Positions 9,118 through 18,709 are shown, numbered from the stretch's first letter. The stretch is DNA of 64,000 nucleotides from Sporosarcina koreensis (GCF_001531445.1 NZ_LQYA01000203.1:34509-98508), one strand, 5' to 3'. Notes: generated by a model from the letters alone, not told the origin. Numbers and translations: made by a program.

Positions 9118-9969
9118 TTAAGAATGTATTGCCAATAAAAGTTCGCGAAGCACTTTACAAGCAACCGCTGTCGATACTCCGCTTTGATCATAAATCGGTG
9201 ACAGCTCATTGACATCGCAGCCGACAATATTAAGGCCGCTTACTGTCAAAATCGCTTGCAATAATTCCATGAAACTGACACCGCCAGCTTCAGGCGTTCC
9301 CGTGCCAGGGAAGACGGAAGGGTCCAATACATCCAAGTCGATCGTTAAATACACCGGTTTCCCTTGTAATCTTTCAACGACCTCTTCTAGTCCATTAAAA
9401 TTGAATTTATTCGTGAATACACGATCTTTGCCCCATTGGAACTCGCTCCGATCTCCGGAACGGATGCCGAATTGGAAAATCCGGTCGTCTCCGAGGATAT
9501 CCCATACACGATGAATGACTGTTGCGTGCGATAGTTTCTCGTCGAGGTAATGATCACGCAAATCCGCATGGGCATCGAATTGAATAATATGCAAATCAGG
9601 ATATTGATCAGCGACAGCACGGACGGATCCGAGCGTCACTAAATGTTCTCCGCCAATCATGCAAGGAATTTTGCCGTCCTGCACGACTTTACGCGTATAC
9701 TCCTCGATTTGGCCTAAAGCTCTTTCCGTGTTACCAAAGCTTAACTCAAGGTCTCCTCCGTCATAAACGGGTAAGTCCTCTAAATCTTTATCCTGATAAG
9801 GACTATACGTCTCGATTCCGAAAGATTCGCCGCGCATCACTTTGCTTGCGAATCTTGTACCCGGACGGAATGACGTCGTCGAATCGAAAGGGGCGCCGAA
9901 AACGACGATGCCTGATTCGTCATATTCATTGTCACATCCGATGAACGTTTCGATATTTTTATTCAACAT
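9118..9969 (-). CDS. speB: Agmatinase
   Basis: Ureohydrolase-family enzyme of 283 residues, agmatine to putrescine plus urea with two Mn ions. Metal ligands are visible in order: GGEH, DAHAD near the centre and DLDVLDPS further on, with the GGVSF and DVNELSP segments following. Its start overlaps the end of speE by 11 bases. Because an aspartate-semialdehyde-dependent pair lies downstream, a role on aminopropylagmatine in the carboxyaminopropylagmatine route known in cyanobacteria is an alternative; sequence alone does not decide. Confidence 0.93.
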   Translation of the reverse strand: MLNKNIETFIGCDNEYDESGIVVFGAPFDSTTSFRPGTRFASKVMRGESFGIETYSPYQDKDLEDLPVYDGGDLELSFGNTERALGQIEEYTRKVVQDGKIPCMIGGEHLVTLGSVRAVADQYPDLHIIQFDAHADLRDHYLDEKLSHATVIHRVWDILGDDRIFQFGIRSGDRSEFQWGKDRVFTNKFNFNGLEEVVERLQGKPVYLTIDLDVLDPSVFPGTGTPEAGGVSFMELLQAILTVSGLNIVGCDVNELSPIYDQSGVSTAVACKVLRELLLAIHS

Positions 9970-10810
9970 CTTTCAATTGCTCCTTTACGTAGTTCGGCAA
10001 TGCAAATGAGCCGATGTGGATGTCGGTGTTGTAATACTTTGTTTGCAAGCCGAGCTGATTCCAAGCATCTGCGTCCAAATCCTTGATCGGATCATATTTT
10101 TTCGAGGCGAAACCGAATAGCCAATGACCTGAAGGATACGTCGGAATGTGTAATTGATACACTTCGCACACTGGGAAGAACCCGATAATCCGCTTATGCG
10201 CACGCTGCATACCAAGAGCGTCTTCCTCATAAAAAGGACTTTCATGTTGATTGACAAGAATGCCTTCTTCATTCAGCGCCTTATAGCAGTTGCCGTAAAA
10301 CTCCCTTGTGAAAAGGCCTTCTCCCGGTCCGAATGGATCTGTCGAATCAACGATGATCAAATCATATTCATCATTTCGTGAACGGACGAATTTCAGACCG
10401 TCCTCGAAATGGAGATGTACACGTGGATCATCGAGTTTACTTGCCGTTTGAGGGAGGTACTCCCGACAGACATCAACGACCATCTCATCGATCTCGACCA
10501 TATCAATATGCTCGATCGAATCATATTTCGTCAGTTCACGGATCGTACCGCCATCACCGGCACCGATGACGAGCACTTTCTTAATGCGGGGATTCGTCGC
10601 CATCGGTACGTGTGTGATCATGTCATGATAAATGAATTCATCCTTTTCAGTAACCATGACGTATCCGTCTAACGTAAGAACACGGCCGAATTCAGCAGTT
10701 TGCAGTACATCGATTTTCTGGAAATCGCTTTTTCCTGTGTAGAGATGTTCAATGACTCTCATCGAAAATTGGACATTCGGTGAATGATTTTCCACAAACC
10801 ATAAGTTCAT
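9959..10810 (-). CDS. speE: Spermidine synthase
   Basis: Aminopropyltransferase of 283 residues joining the aminopropyl group of decarboxylated S-adenosylmethionine to putrescine. Conserved parts are LQTAEFGRVLTLDG, the EFIYHDMITH gatekeeping segment, the nucleotide loop VIGAGDGGT, the catalytic DSTDPFGP and PTYPSGHW. The ATG start overlaps the speA stop (ATGA). Length and motifs match the Bacillus enzyme, so spermidine is the expected product. Confidence 0.95.
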   Translation of the reverse strand: MNLWFVENHSPNVQFSMRVIEHLYTGKSDFQKIDVLQTAEFGRVLTLDGYVMVTEKDEFIYHDMITHVPMATNPRIKKVLVIGAGDGGTIRELTKYDSIEHIDMVEIDEMVVDVCREYLPQTASKLDDPRVHLHFEDGLKFVRSRNDEYDLIIVDSTDPFGPGEGLFTREFYGNCYKALNEEGILVNQHESPFYEEDALGMQRAHKRIIGFFPVCEVYQLHIPTYPSGHWLFGFASKKYDPIKDLDADAWNQLGLQTKYYNTDIHIGSFALPNYVKEQLKDVE

Positions 10811-12267
10811 TGCTCGGCCTCCTTCAACACATTGATATATTCAATTTTGCTATCTTCTGTACCTGTCATGAAGCTCCCTTTGTCTTTACAGTATTGAATA
10901 TATTCCAAAATCTCGGGAGTGATCCGTTCACCTGGTGCGACAATTGGTATGCCGGGCGGATAAGCCATGACGAACTCACTCGCGATACGGCCAGCGCTTT
11001 CATTGATCGGAAGCGTCTCCTTCGGTGCATAGAACGCTTTTTGAGGCGTATAGACGACCTGAGGAGTGATATACTCGTGATCGAACAAGCCGCTTTTATC
11101 CTGACTATAGCGTCTCTTAATCTCAGCAAGGGCAGAGACGAGCCGTTCGAGATCCAAACGGCGGTCTCCGACTGATATGTACGCCAGAATGTTCCCGATG
11201 TCCCCGAACTCGATTTGGATGTCATATTCATCCCGCAGAATGTCATACACTTCAACGCCCGCCAATCCTAACTCCAGTGTGTGGACGGATAGCTTTGTCG
11301 TATCAAAATCATAAATCGTATCACCGTTTTTCAATTCCTCCGAAAAAGCGTAGTAACCGCCAATCTTATTGATTTCATCTCGGGTATACTGTGCCATTTC
11401 CCCGACTTTCCGGAAGATTTCTTTACCGTTTAGGGCAAGATTTTTCCGTGAAATATCGAGAGAGGAGAGAAGCAGATACGAACCGCTCGTCGTTTGCGTC
11501 AAATTGATGATTTGCCTCGTATATCCTTCGCTCACCTCATTGTTGATCAAAAGCAATGAGCTTTGGGTCAAGGAACCGCCGGATTTATGCATGCTCACTG
11601 AAGCCATATCTGCACCGACTGACATTGCGGAAGCGGGCAGGTCATCACTGAAATAAAAATGTGTCCCATGCGCCTCGTCAACAAGAACGAGCATTCCGTG
11701 GCGATGGGCAAGATCTGTAATCGCCTGCATATTTGAACAGATTCCATAATACGTCGGATTGTTGATCAAAATCGCTTTCGCATCAGGATGCTCAAGGATT
11801 GTTTTTTCCACTTCCTTCACGGACATGCCTAAAGGAATTCCTAGTTCATTGTTCACGCCTGGATTAACATAGACAGGAATAGCTCCGCTCAGAATCAAAG
11901 CATTGATGGCGCTGCGGTGTACATTGCGGGGCATAATGATCTTTTCGCCCGCTTTGCATGCCGTCATCACCATCGCTTGTACGGCAGAAGTCGTTCCATT
12001 CACCATGAAGAAGGCATGCTTCGCTCCGAAAGCTTCGGCTGCGAGTTCTTCGGCTTCCCGGATGACGGAAACGGGGTGGATCAGGTTATCCAACGGTTTC
12101 ATCGAATTGACGTCTACCGTCATGCAATTCTCACCTAAAAAAGCGGTCAGCTCCTCGTTTCCTCTGCCACGTTTATGGCCGGGGACATCAAAAGGAACGA
12201 CCCGCATCTTTTTGTAATTGTTTAGAGCCTCCATGATCGGGGCTTTCTGTTGTGAAAGAATGTCCAA
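10807..12267 (-). CDS. speA: Arginine decarboxylase (PLP, Orn/Lys/Arg family)
   Basis: Biosynthetic arginine decarboxylase of the aspartate-aminotransferase fold, as in Bacillus SpeA, giving agmatine. Landmarks are VPGHKRGRG near the N-terminus, NGTTSAVQAMV, NNPTYYGIC, VDEAHGTHF and the PLP lysine in SMHKSGGSLTQ. The frame is open to 12315 inside speD, but no ribosome site lies there. TTG at 12267, six bases behind AGAGG and 10 bases after the speD stop, gives 486 residues, close to the 490 of Bacillus; GTG at 12270 is possible. Coupled to speE by a 4-base overlap. Confidence 0.93.
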   Translation of the reverse strand: MDILSQQKAPIMEALNNYKKMRVVPFDVPGHKRGRGNEELTAFLGENCMTVDVNSMKPLDNLIHPVSVIREAEELAAEAFGAKHAFFMVNGTTSAVQAMVMTACKAGEKIIMPRNVHRSAINALILSGAIPVYVNPGVNNELGIPLGMSVKEVEKTILEHPDAKAILINNPTYYGICSNMQAITDLAHRHGMLVLVDEAHGTHFYFSDDLPASAMSVGADMASVSMHKSGGSLTQSSLLLINNEVSEGYTRQIINLTQTTSGSYLLLSSLDISRKNLALNGKEIFRKVGEMAQYTRDEINKIGGYYAFSEELKNGDTIYDFDTTKLSVHTLELGLAGVEVYDILRDEYDIQIEFGDIGNILAYISVGDRRLDLERLVSALAEIKRRYSQDKSGLFDHEYITPQVVYTPQKAFYAPKETLPINESAGRIASEFVMAYPPGIPIVAPGERITPEILEYIQYCKDKGSFMTGTEDSKIEYINVLKEAEQ

Positions 12268-12277
12268 CACCGTCCTC

Positions 12278-13090
12278 TCACTCTTCGTATATATTGGAAC
12301 CGCTGAAAATTTCAATCATCTCTTTACGTAAGTTGTTTGTAATATTTAGCCTTTCTTTCGGAGGTATTTCATATACATCCGTGTTGAAAAGGTAATTTTG
12401 TAAATTGATGTCTTTGATCAGCAGTTTTGTATGAAAGATATTTGATTGATATACATTGACATCGATAGCATCATATTTTTGCAACGTCTCACTGTCGATG
12501 TAGTCTTGGATTGACGTCATTTTATGGTCCATAAATAACTTCTTCCCTTTATCATCACGGGTAAAACCGCGTACGCGGTAATCAGTCGTGATAATATCCG
12601 AATCGAAGCTGCCAATCAGATAATCCAAAGCGTTCAGTGGCGAAATTTCACCACATGTTGACACTTCGATATCGACACGGAAAGTGGCGATCGAATTATC
12701 CGGGTGATATTCAGGGTACGTATGGACGGTGACATGGCTTTTATCCAAATGGCCAACAACCGAATCTCGGGTCTTCAAAATCTCGATTTCCCCGCGATTG
12801 CAGGATTCATCGATCAATGCTACTGGCAGTGTTTCCTCAGTTATAAGGATTGTGACACTTGCACCTTGCGGATCATAATCCTGTTTGCTCACGTTCAACA
12901 CATGTGCTCCAATGATTTCCGTAACATGATAAAGAATGTTCGTCAATCGTTCAGAGTTATACTGCTCATCGATATAGGCAATATAATCTTTTTGTTCCCG
13001 CTCACTTTTTGCATAGCTCACATCATAGATGTTGAAGCTAAGTGTTTTGGTGAGGTTGTTAAAGCCGTATAACTTCAGCTTATTTTCCAA
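12278..13090 (-). CDS. speD: S-adenosylmethionine decarboxylase proenzyme, E. coli type
   Basis: Pyruvoyl enzyme of 270 residues that supplies decarboxylated S-adenosylmethionine to SpeE. The self-cleavage site is seen as LDKSHVTVHTYPE, with Ser118 expected to become the pyruvoyl group; this is the long, class 1A form rather than the short form of Bacillus subtilis. The start is TTG at 13090 with AAAGGAGGG nine bases upstream. The frame runs open to 13255, but that part is the hairpin repeat of the leader, not protein. First gene of the polyamine operon. Confidence 0.93.
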   Translation of the reverse strand: MENKLKLYGFNNLTKTLSFNIYDVSYAKSEREQKDYIAYIDEQYNSERLTNILYHVTEIIGAHVLNVSKQDYDPQGASVTILITEETLPVALIDESCNRGEIEILKTRDSVVGHLDKSHVTVHTYPEYHPDNSIATFRVDIEVSTCGEISPLNALDYLIGSFDSDIITTDYRVRGFTRDDKGKKLFMDHKMTSIQDYIDSETLQKYDAIDVNVYQSNIFHTKLLIKDINLQNYLFNTDVYEIPPKERLNITNNLRKEMIEIFSGSNIYEE

Positions 13091-13130
13091 CCCGAATATC
13101 CCTCCTTTATTCGACAAAATCGACAAAATC

Positions 13131-13243
13131 CAGCTCCGGGCGCTAGCTGCTCGGGTCATAAGTCGAAGCGGCTGTGTGGCAAAAAGCGCCACTTCGCCTC
13201 TTCGTCTAATGCCTGTCGCAGCTAAGCAAGCGCCCTCCGCTTT
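13131..13243. repeat. Dispersed long-hairpin repeat, copy A
   Basis: About 113 bp that align almost end to end, same strand, with 58271-58387. The nested fold has an outer arm at 13132-13145 with 13225-13241, a middle arm at 13152-13170 with 13196-13213, and a tip GTGGC/GCCAC around AAAAAGC near 13177-13193. It sits in the untranslated leader of the spe operon between promoter and speD, so the minus-strand transcript carries it folded. No protein-coding signal. Confidence 0.75.
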
Positions 13244-13259
13244 ATAGAAAATCATTTTA

Positions 13260-13287
13260 ATTATAGAGTAAAAAACTTCCGAGTCAA
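13260..13287 (-). promoter_or_regulatory. Sigma-A promoter of the spe operon
   Basis: Read on the minus strand, TTGACT (13287-13282) and TATAAT (13265-13260) are separated by 16 bases. Transcription would begin near 13253, giving a leader of about 163 bases that includes repeat copy A before the speD ribosome site. Confidence 0.75.
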
Positions 13288-13434
13288 GATAATTTATTTC
13301 CGTTTTGCGCTCCGTTCAAACAATCTATATAGTAGTAGGTAAATGAAGGGTTCCCTATGCTTTTAACGTTAGTCTATGTTACGTGCAATAGCAAGCATTT
13401 GGACCATTCAGACTCTTGGGAAGGGGATTAAAAA

Positions 13435-13857
13435 ATGTACGAGCAAAAGACTAAAGAAACGGATACAAGTGTCATCGAATTCATCGAAGCGGTGGATAAT
13501 CCGAAAAAACGTGAGGACGCTTATCGCTTGTTGGACATCTTTACAGAGACGAGTGGATATGAAGCGAAAATGTGGGGGCCGAGCATCATCGGTTTCGGAT
13601 CGTATCATTATGTTTATAAGACGGGACATGAAGGGGACGCGCCGCTCGTTGGCTTTTCACCCCGTAAAGCGAAGGTGAGCCTTTACTTCGCGCCGGGTGA
13701 TGATGAAAGGGAAGTGCTTCTCGCTAAATTTGGCAAACATACTACTGGAAAGGCGTGCGTGTACATTAATAAAGTCAACGACATCGATATCGATGTATTA
13801 CAACAGCTCATCAAACAATCCATTACATTCCTTAAAAAAACATATCCGGAAAACTGA
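13435..13857 (+). CDS. DUF1801 domain protein
   Basis: Protein of 140 residues matching the DUF1801 (YdhG-like) fold: N-terminal helical FIEAVDNPKKREDAYRLLDIF, then KMWGPSIIGFGSYHY, FSPRKAKVSLYF and GKACVYINKVNDIDIDVLQQLI. Start ATG at 13435 after GGGAAGGGG. Monocistronic, with a terminator 6 bases after the stop. DUF1801 proteins have been linked to iron or stress response, but no specific activity is established here. Confidence 0.8.
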   Translation: MYEQKTKETDTSVIEFIEAVDNPKKREDAYRLLDIFTETSGYEAKMWGPSIIGFGSYHYVYKTGHEGDAPLVGFSPRKAKVSLYFAPGDDEREVLLAKFGKHTTGKACVYINKVNDIDIDVLQQLIKQSITFLKKTYPEN

Positions 13858-13862
13858 TTCAG

Positions 13863-13900
13863 GCGGCTAAACGAGCATATTCGTTCAGCCGCTTGTTTTG
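13863..13900 (+). terminator. Intrinsic terminator after DUF1801 gene
   Basis: GCGGCT-AA-ACGA (13863-13874) pairs with TCGT-TC-AGCCGC (13881-13892), followed by TTGTTTTG. Confidence 0.8.
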
Positions 13901-13906
13901 TATGCC

Positions 13907-13936
13907 TCATTTTACAGAGCCTCCTCGCATACAATA
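13907..13936 (+). promoter_or_regulatory. Probable sigma-E promoter of prkA
   Basis: CATACAAT (13929-13936) matches the mother-cell sigma-E -10 consensus exactly, with a TCATTTTA element at 13907-13914, 14 bases before it, in the -35 position. prkA is a known sigma-E-dependent gene in Bacillus subtilis, which fits. Confidence 0.6.
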
Positions 13937-13967
13937 TTGAAACCAGGCCCTGAATGGAGGGAAACGA

Positions 13968-15863
13968 ATGGATATTTTACGCAAGTTGGAGGATTTTCGT
14001 GAAGAAGAAAGCAAGCTGAAGTGGGAAGGTACCTTCGCCGAGTATTTAAACATTTTACAAGAACGTAAAGAAGTCGCGCAAACGGCACATTCAAGAGTGT
14101 ATGAAATGATCAAAAGCCATGGACAATCGAAAGAAAATGGTTATACAAAGTTCTGCTTTTTTGAAAATGAAATTTACGGTCTCGAGGACACAATCGAGCG
14201 GCTTGTGACCGAATATTTTCATCCTGCAGCGAAACGTCTGGATGTAAGGAAGAGAATTCTATTGCTTATGGGACCCGTCAGTGGAGGGAAGTCAACCATT
14301 GTCACATTGTTGAAGCATGGATTGGAGCAATATTCGAAGACAGATGAAGGTGCAGTCTATGCCATTAAAGGATGCCCGATGCATGAAGACCCTTTGCATC
14401 TCATCCCGGAATATTTACGTGATGAGTTCTATGAAGAATTCGGCATCCGAATTGAAGGAAGCTTATCCCCATTGAATACGATGCGCCTTGAAAAAGAATA
14501 CGATGGACGGATTGAGGATGTGCTCATTGAAAGGATATTCTTTTCAGAAGACAAGCGGGTGGGCATCGGAACATTTACGCCATCCGACCCGAAATCCCAA
14601 GATATCGCAGATTTGACAGGAAGCATCGACTTTTCGACAATTGCCGAATACGGTTCAGAATCAGATCCACGTGCATACCGTTTCGACGGCGAGCTGAATA
14701 AGGCAAATCGCGGGTTAATGGAATTCCAGGAGATGCTGAAACTCGATGAAAAATTCCTATGGCATCTATTGTCGTTAACGCAAGAAGGAAACTTCAAAGC
14801 GGGCAGATTTGCATTGATCAGTGCGGATGAATTAATAGTCGCCCATACGAATGAAACCGAATATCGGGCATTCATTTCCAATAAAAAGAATGAAGCGCTC
14901 CATTCGAGAATTATCGTTATGCCGATCCCTTATAACTTGAAAGTGAGCCAGGAAGAGAAAATCTATGAAAAGATGATTCGTGAAAGTGATATGGCCCATG
15001 TTCATATTGCCCCCCACGCCCTTAGGGTCGCTGCAATCTTCTCCGTATTGACACGTTTAAAATTATCGAAAAAGCAAGGAATCGATATTGTGAAAAAGAT
15101 GCGGTTATATGATGGTGAAAATGTGGAAGGCTTCAATTCGGCCGATCTGGAAGAGTTGAAAAAAGAATTTCCAAACGAAGGCATGGACGGCATTGATCCA
15201 AGATATGTCATCAATCGGATTTCTTCCGCAATTATCCGTAAAGAAGTGGATGCTATCAATGCGCTTGATGTACTCCGTTCCTTAAAGGAAGGATTGGATC
15301 AGCATGCGTCTATTTCTAAGGAAGATAAAGAGGAATACTTAAATTATATTTCTATCGCTCGTAAGGAATTTGATGAAATTGCGAAGAAGGAAGTGCAGAA
15401 GGCATTCGTCTATTCATATGAAGAGTCTGCCCGCACTTTGATGGATAACTACTTGGATAATGTTGAGGCGTTTTGCAATAAACATAAAATGAAAGATCCT
15501 CTCACAGGAGAAGAGATGAATCCTGATGAGAAACTTATGCGATCGATTGAAGAACAGATCGGAATTTCGGAGAATGCGAAAAGGGCTTTCCGTGAAGAAA
15601 TCCTTATCCGGATTTCCGCATACGCAAGAAAAGGTAAGAGGTTTGATTACAAATCCCATGAGCGGCTGCGCGAGGCGATCCAGAAGAAGCTATTCGCCGA
15701 TTTGAAGGATGTCGTTAAAATTACAACTTCATCGGCAACACCTGACGAGACGCATTTGAAGAAAGTCAATGAAGTCGTTGCAAGGCTCATCGATGAATAT
15801 GGCTATAATTCCATTTCAGCAAATGAATTATTACGGTACGTCGGCAGTCTATTGAACCGGTAA
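13968..15863 (+). CDS. prkA: PrkA, serine protein kinase / AAA ATPase
   Basis: Mother-cell sporulation protein of 631 residues with an AAA-type ATPase core followed by the PrkA kinase-like C-terminal domain. The Walker A motif is GPVSGGKST near residue 105, in a family-typical RKRILLLMG context; the second half carries the GFNSADLEELKKEFPNEGMDG and DPRYVINRISSA segments of the family. The start is ATG at 13968 after TGGAGGG. It heads the prkA-yhbH-spoVR set, co-conserved across sporulating and some non-sporulating bacteria. Length is the family norm. Confidence 0.95.
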   Translation: MDILRKLEDFREEESKLKWEGTFAEYLNILQERKEVAQTAHSRVYEMIKSHGQSKENGYTKFCFFENEIYGLEDTIERLVTEYFHPAAKRLDVRKRILLLMGPVSGGKSTIVTLLKHGLEQYSKTDEGAVYAIKGCPMHEDPLHLIPEYLRDEFYEEFGIRIEGSLSPLNTMRLEKEYDGRIEDVLIERIFFSEDKRVGIGTFTPSDPKSQDIADLTGSIDFSTIAEYGSESDPRAYRFDGELNKANRGLMEFQEMLKLDEKFLWHLLSLTQEGNFKAGRFALISADELIVAHTNETEYRAFISNKKNEALHSRIIVMPIPYNLKVSQEEKIYEKMIRESDMAHVHIAPHALRVAAIFSVLTRLKLSKKQGIDIVKKMRLYDGENVEGFNSADLEELKKEFPNEGMDGIDPRYVINRISSAIIRKEVDAINALDVLRSLKEGLDQHASISKEDKEEYLNYISIARKEFDEIAKKEVQKAFVYSYEESARTLMDNYLDNVEAFCNKHKMKDPLTGEEMNPDEKLMRSIEEQIGISENAKRAFREEILIRISAYARKGKRFDYKSHERLREAIQKKLFADLKDVVKITTSSATPDETHLKKVNEVVARLIDEYGYNSISANELLRYVGSLLNR

Positions 15864-15898
15864 TAGGGCGTTCCATATCAATAACCCGCCAGTCGTTG

Positions 15899-15906
15899 CA
15901 TATAAT
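15899..15906 (+). promoter_or_regulatory. Possible sigma-E -10 element of yhbH
   Basis: CATATAAT at 15899-15906 resembles the sigma-E -10 box and lies 35 bases before yhbH. A CCATATC element upstream (15873-15879) is 19 bases away, longer than usual, so the -35 is uncertain. Confidence 0.3.
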
Positions 15907-15940
15907 ACAAAAATGAGTGGACTGGAGTAGGTGAATAGAA

Positions 15941-17098
15941 ATGCAGGAAGAGCAGAGCGAATCTTTTGTCGTCTCCCAGGAAAACTGGTCGCTTCACCGA
16001 AAAGGATATCAGGATCAAAAACGTCATTTGGATAAAGTGAAAAAAGCGATCCACAATAATCTGCCCGAATTGATCAGCGAAGAAAGCATCGTCATGTCGG
16101 ATGGCAAAGACGTCATCAAAATACCGATACGTTCGTTGGATGAATACAAAATCCGTTATAACCACAATAAGTCGAAGCATGTCGGCCAAGGCGGCGGGGA
16201 TAGTCAAGTCGGGGACATTGTAGCAAGCGACGGCAGTCAAAGTGCTGGAAAAGGGAAGCAGGCGGGCGATCAGCCGGGGCAGGATTATTATGAAGCGGAA
16301 GTGTCGATCGCCGAAATCGAAGAGACATTATTCAAAGAGCTTGAATTGCCGGATCTCGAAAAAAGGGAACAGGCGGAAATCACGGAAGAGGATATTCAGT
16401 TCAATGACATCAGGAAGAAAGGGCTCATTGGAAATATTGATAAAAAGCGGACGATCATCGCGGCGTTCAAGCGGAATGCAATGGAAGGCAATGCAGAAAT
16501 CATGCCAATCTATAATGATGATCTGCGTTTCAAGACGTGGGATGAGGTCGTCAAACCGCAGTCGAAAGCAGTCGTGCTCATGATGATGGACACGAGTGCA
16601 TCGATGGGCACCTTTGAAAAATATATGGCGAGAAGTTTTTATTTCTGGATGACGAAGTTTTTACGGACGAAATATGAAAAAGTGGATATTGAGTTCATTG
16701 CCCATCATACAATCGCGAAAGTCGTATCAGAAGTCGACTTTTTCTCGAAAGGGGAGAGCGGGGGCACGATTTGTTCGACTGCGTATGAAAAAGCGCTTGA
16801 GCTCATTTCCAAAAAATACAGTCCGTCCCGTTATAATATTTATCCATTCCATTTCTCGGATGGAGAAAATATGTCCTCAGACAACGGAAAGTGTATGTCA
16901 CTGGTAGAAGAACTTATGGAAGTATCGAATATGTTCGGTTACGGGGAAGTGAATGCGCATAGCCGATATTCGACGTTGATGAATACGTACCAAAAAATCG
17001 AAGATCCGAAATTCCGGCATTATGTACTCAAGGAAAACAAGGACGTGTACTATGCATTGAAAAAGTTTTTCCATAAACGCCTGGAGGAATCCGTATGA
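15941..17098 (+). CDS. yhbH: YhbH, DUF444 sporulation protein
   Basis: DUF444 family protein of 385 residues. After a charged N-terminus, a Gly-rich disordered stretch around residues 85-110 ([13 protein letters not shown]) precedes a von Willebrand A-like domain with a metal-site motif DTSASMG in [13 protein letters not shown]. The motif HHTIAKVV and the [15 protein letters not shown] segment are typical. The stop overlaps the spoVR start (ATGA), so translation is coupled. In Bacillus, this partner of PrkA and SpoVR acts during spore formation; its biochemical role is not settled. Confidence 0.94.
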   Translation: MQEEQSESFVVSQENWSLHRKGYQDQKRHLDKVKKAIHNNLPELISEESIVMSDGKDVIKIPIRSLDEYKIRYNHNKSKHVGQGGGDSQVGDIVASDGSQSAGKGKQAGDQPGQDYYEAEVSIAEIEETLFKELELPDLEKREQAEITEEDIQFNDIRKKGLIGNIDKKRTIIAAFKRNAMEGNAEIMPIYNDDLRFKTWDEVVKPQSKAVVLMMMDTSASMGTFEKYMARSFYFWMTKFLRTKYEKVDIEFIAHHTIAKVVSEVDFFSKGESGGTICSTAYEKALELISKKYSPSRYNIYPFHFSDGENMSSDNGKCMSLVEELMEVSNMFGYGEVNAHSRYSTLMNTYQKIEDPKFRHYVLKENKDVYYALKKFFHKRLEESV

Positions 17099-18498
17099 CG
17101 GAGCACAGAACACTACAATACGCCGCGGAGGAAATTACGGAGATTGCCAAAGGGTTCGGCTTGGATTTTTATCCGATGCGCTATGAAATTTGTCCGGCGG
17201 ATATCATTTATACTTTCGGCGCGTACGGCATGCCGACACGATTTTCGCATTGGAGCTTCGGCAAACAATTTCATAAGATGAAGCTTCAATATGATTTGGG
17301 GCTTAGTCAAATCTATGAGCTCGTCATCAATTCCAATCCTTGTTATGCGTTTCTATTGGAAAGCAATACGTTGATACAGAACAAATTGATCATTGCCCAC
17401 GTTCTCGCCCACTGCGATTTTTTCAAAAATAATTCCCGCTTCGCGAATACGAGGCGGGACATGGTCGAAAGCATGACAGCAACGGCCGAACGGATTGCCG
17501 AGTATGAGATGCTTTATGGGAATGAAGAGGTCGAACGCTTCTTGGATTCGGTGCTAGCCATCCAAGAGCATATCGACCCGTCGCTAGTCAGATGGCGCCA
17601 TGGAAATGAAGAAGTGGAACCGGAGGAAGATACGCCAATTGTCCGCAAAACGGTTTACGATGATTTATGGGAAATCGATCATAAGAAGTTAAGGCCGCCG
17701 ACGGAAACAAAATGGAAAAAGACGCCTGCTTCACCGGAGAAGGATCTATTGCTTTTCATTTTGGAAAACAGTCGGGAATTGGAAGAATGGCAAAGAGATA
17801 TTTTAACGATGATCCGCGAGGAAATGCTTTATTTCTGGCCGCAAATGGAAACGAAGATTATGAATGAAGGCTGGGCAACGTATTGGCATCAGCGAATTTT
17901 AAGGGAAATGGAATTGACAACGGACGAAACGATTGAATTTGCGAAGTTGAACGCGAATGTGATCCAGCCATCTAGGACATCCATCAATCCGTACTATTTA
18001 GGGCTGAAAATCTTTGAGGACATCGAACAGCGGTATAATCACCCGAATGAAGAGATGCTTGAATTAGGGGTGAAGCCTGGGTCCGGTCGCGAGAAAATGT
18101 TCGAGGTGAGGGAGATGGATTCCGACATTTCCTTCATCCGCAACTATTTGACGAAAGAGCTCGTTCAAAAGGAAGATTTATATGTGTTCGAGAAAAAAGG
18201 GAGCCATTATAAAATATCGGATAAGGAATATCATAATGTGCAAGATCGCCTCATTGCACAGCGTGTAAACGGGGGCTTTCCATATATTGTCGTGCATGAT
18301 GGGGATTACGTCAGAAACGGGGAGCTCTACTTAGTGCATAAATACGAAGATACGGAGTTGGATGTGCCGTATTTGGAGAACGTTCTCCCGCATATCCATC
18401 AACTTTGGGGCCGCATCGTGCATTTGGAGACATATGTGGATAATAAACAAGTGGTGTTTTCATATGATGGAAAGAAGGTTCATCGGAGATTTGCATAA
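17095..18498 (+). CDS. spoVR: SpoVR family stage V sporulation protein
   Basis: SpoVR protein of 467 residues needed for normal spore cortex formation in Bacillus. Family marks are the N-terminal [30 protein letters not shown] region, the [13 protein letters not shown] segment, [12 protein letters not shown], and [12 protein letters not shown] in the centre. The ATG overlaps the yhbH stop by four bases. A strong terminator follows. A function together with PrkA and YhbH is inferred from the conserved gene set. Confidence 0.96.
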   Translation: MTEHRTLQYAAEEITEIAKGFGLDFYPMRYEICPADIIYTFGAYGMPTRFSHWSFGKQFHKMKLQYDLGLSQIYELVINSNPCYAFLLESNTLIQNKLIIAHVLAHCDFFKNNSRFANTRRDMVESMTATAERIAEYEMLYGNEEVERFLDSVLAIQEHIDPSLVRWRHGNEEVEPEEDTPIVRKTVYDDLWEIDHKKLRPPTETKWKKTPASPEKDLLLFILENSRELEEWQRDILTMIREEMLYFWPQMETKIMNEGWATYWHQRILREMELTTDETIEFAKLNANVIQPSRTSINPYYLGLKIFEDIEQRYNHPNEEMLELGVKPGSGREKMFEVREMDSDISFIRNYLTKELVQKEDLYVFEKKGSHYKISDKEYHNVQDRLIAQRVNGGFPYIVVHDGDYVRNGELYLVHKYEDTELDVPYLENVLPHIHQLWGRIVHLETYVDNKQVVFSYDGKKVHRRFA

Positions 18499-18509
18499 GA
18501 AGTGAGGGG

Positions 18510-18544
18510 CCGCCACAATGGGATGACGATGTGGCGGTTTTTTT
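18510..18544 (+). terminator. Intrinsic terminator of prkA-yhbH-spoVR
   Basis: CCGCCACA (18510-18517) pairs with TGTGGCGG (18530-18537) around a 12-base loop, then seven T. Confidence 0.9.
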
Positions 18545-18562
18545 GGTGAGTTGACGGCGGGT

Positions 18563-18709
18563 CTTAAGTCACAAAATGACAATAAAACTCGGGAAATGAT
18601 CGATAAAACTCGGGAAATGAACGATAAGTGCTTCAGATTGATCGATAACTGTTTGGAAATGATTGATATCTTTCAGGAAATGATTGATATCTTTCAGGAA
18701 ATGATTGAT
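18563..18709. repeat. Degenerate 21-bp tandem array 2
   Basis: Seven units of 21 bp beginning at 18563, 18584, 18605, 18626, 18647, 18668 and 18689. The core is GGAAATGAT followed by CGAT or TGAT; the last two units are identical and units two and three differ by one base. It follows the spoVR terminator. A 79-residue frame runs through it on the plus strand as seven-residue repeats (KTREMID type) but has no ribosome site, so it is read as non-coding. Same period as the arrays at 1926, 29206 and 62031. Confidence 0.75.

Noticed and set aside
13091..13255. N-terminal extension of SpeD
   Set aside because: The sequence is the dispersed hairpin repeat, matching a non-coding copy at 58271; TTG 13090 has a proper ribosome site and gives the family length.
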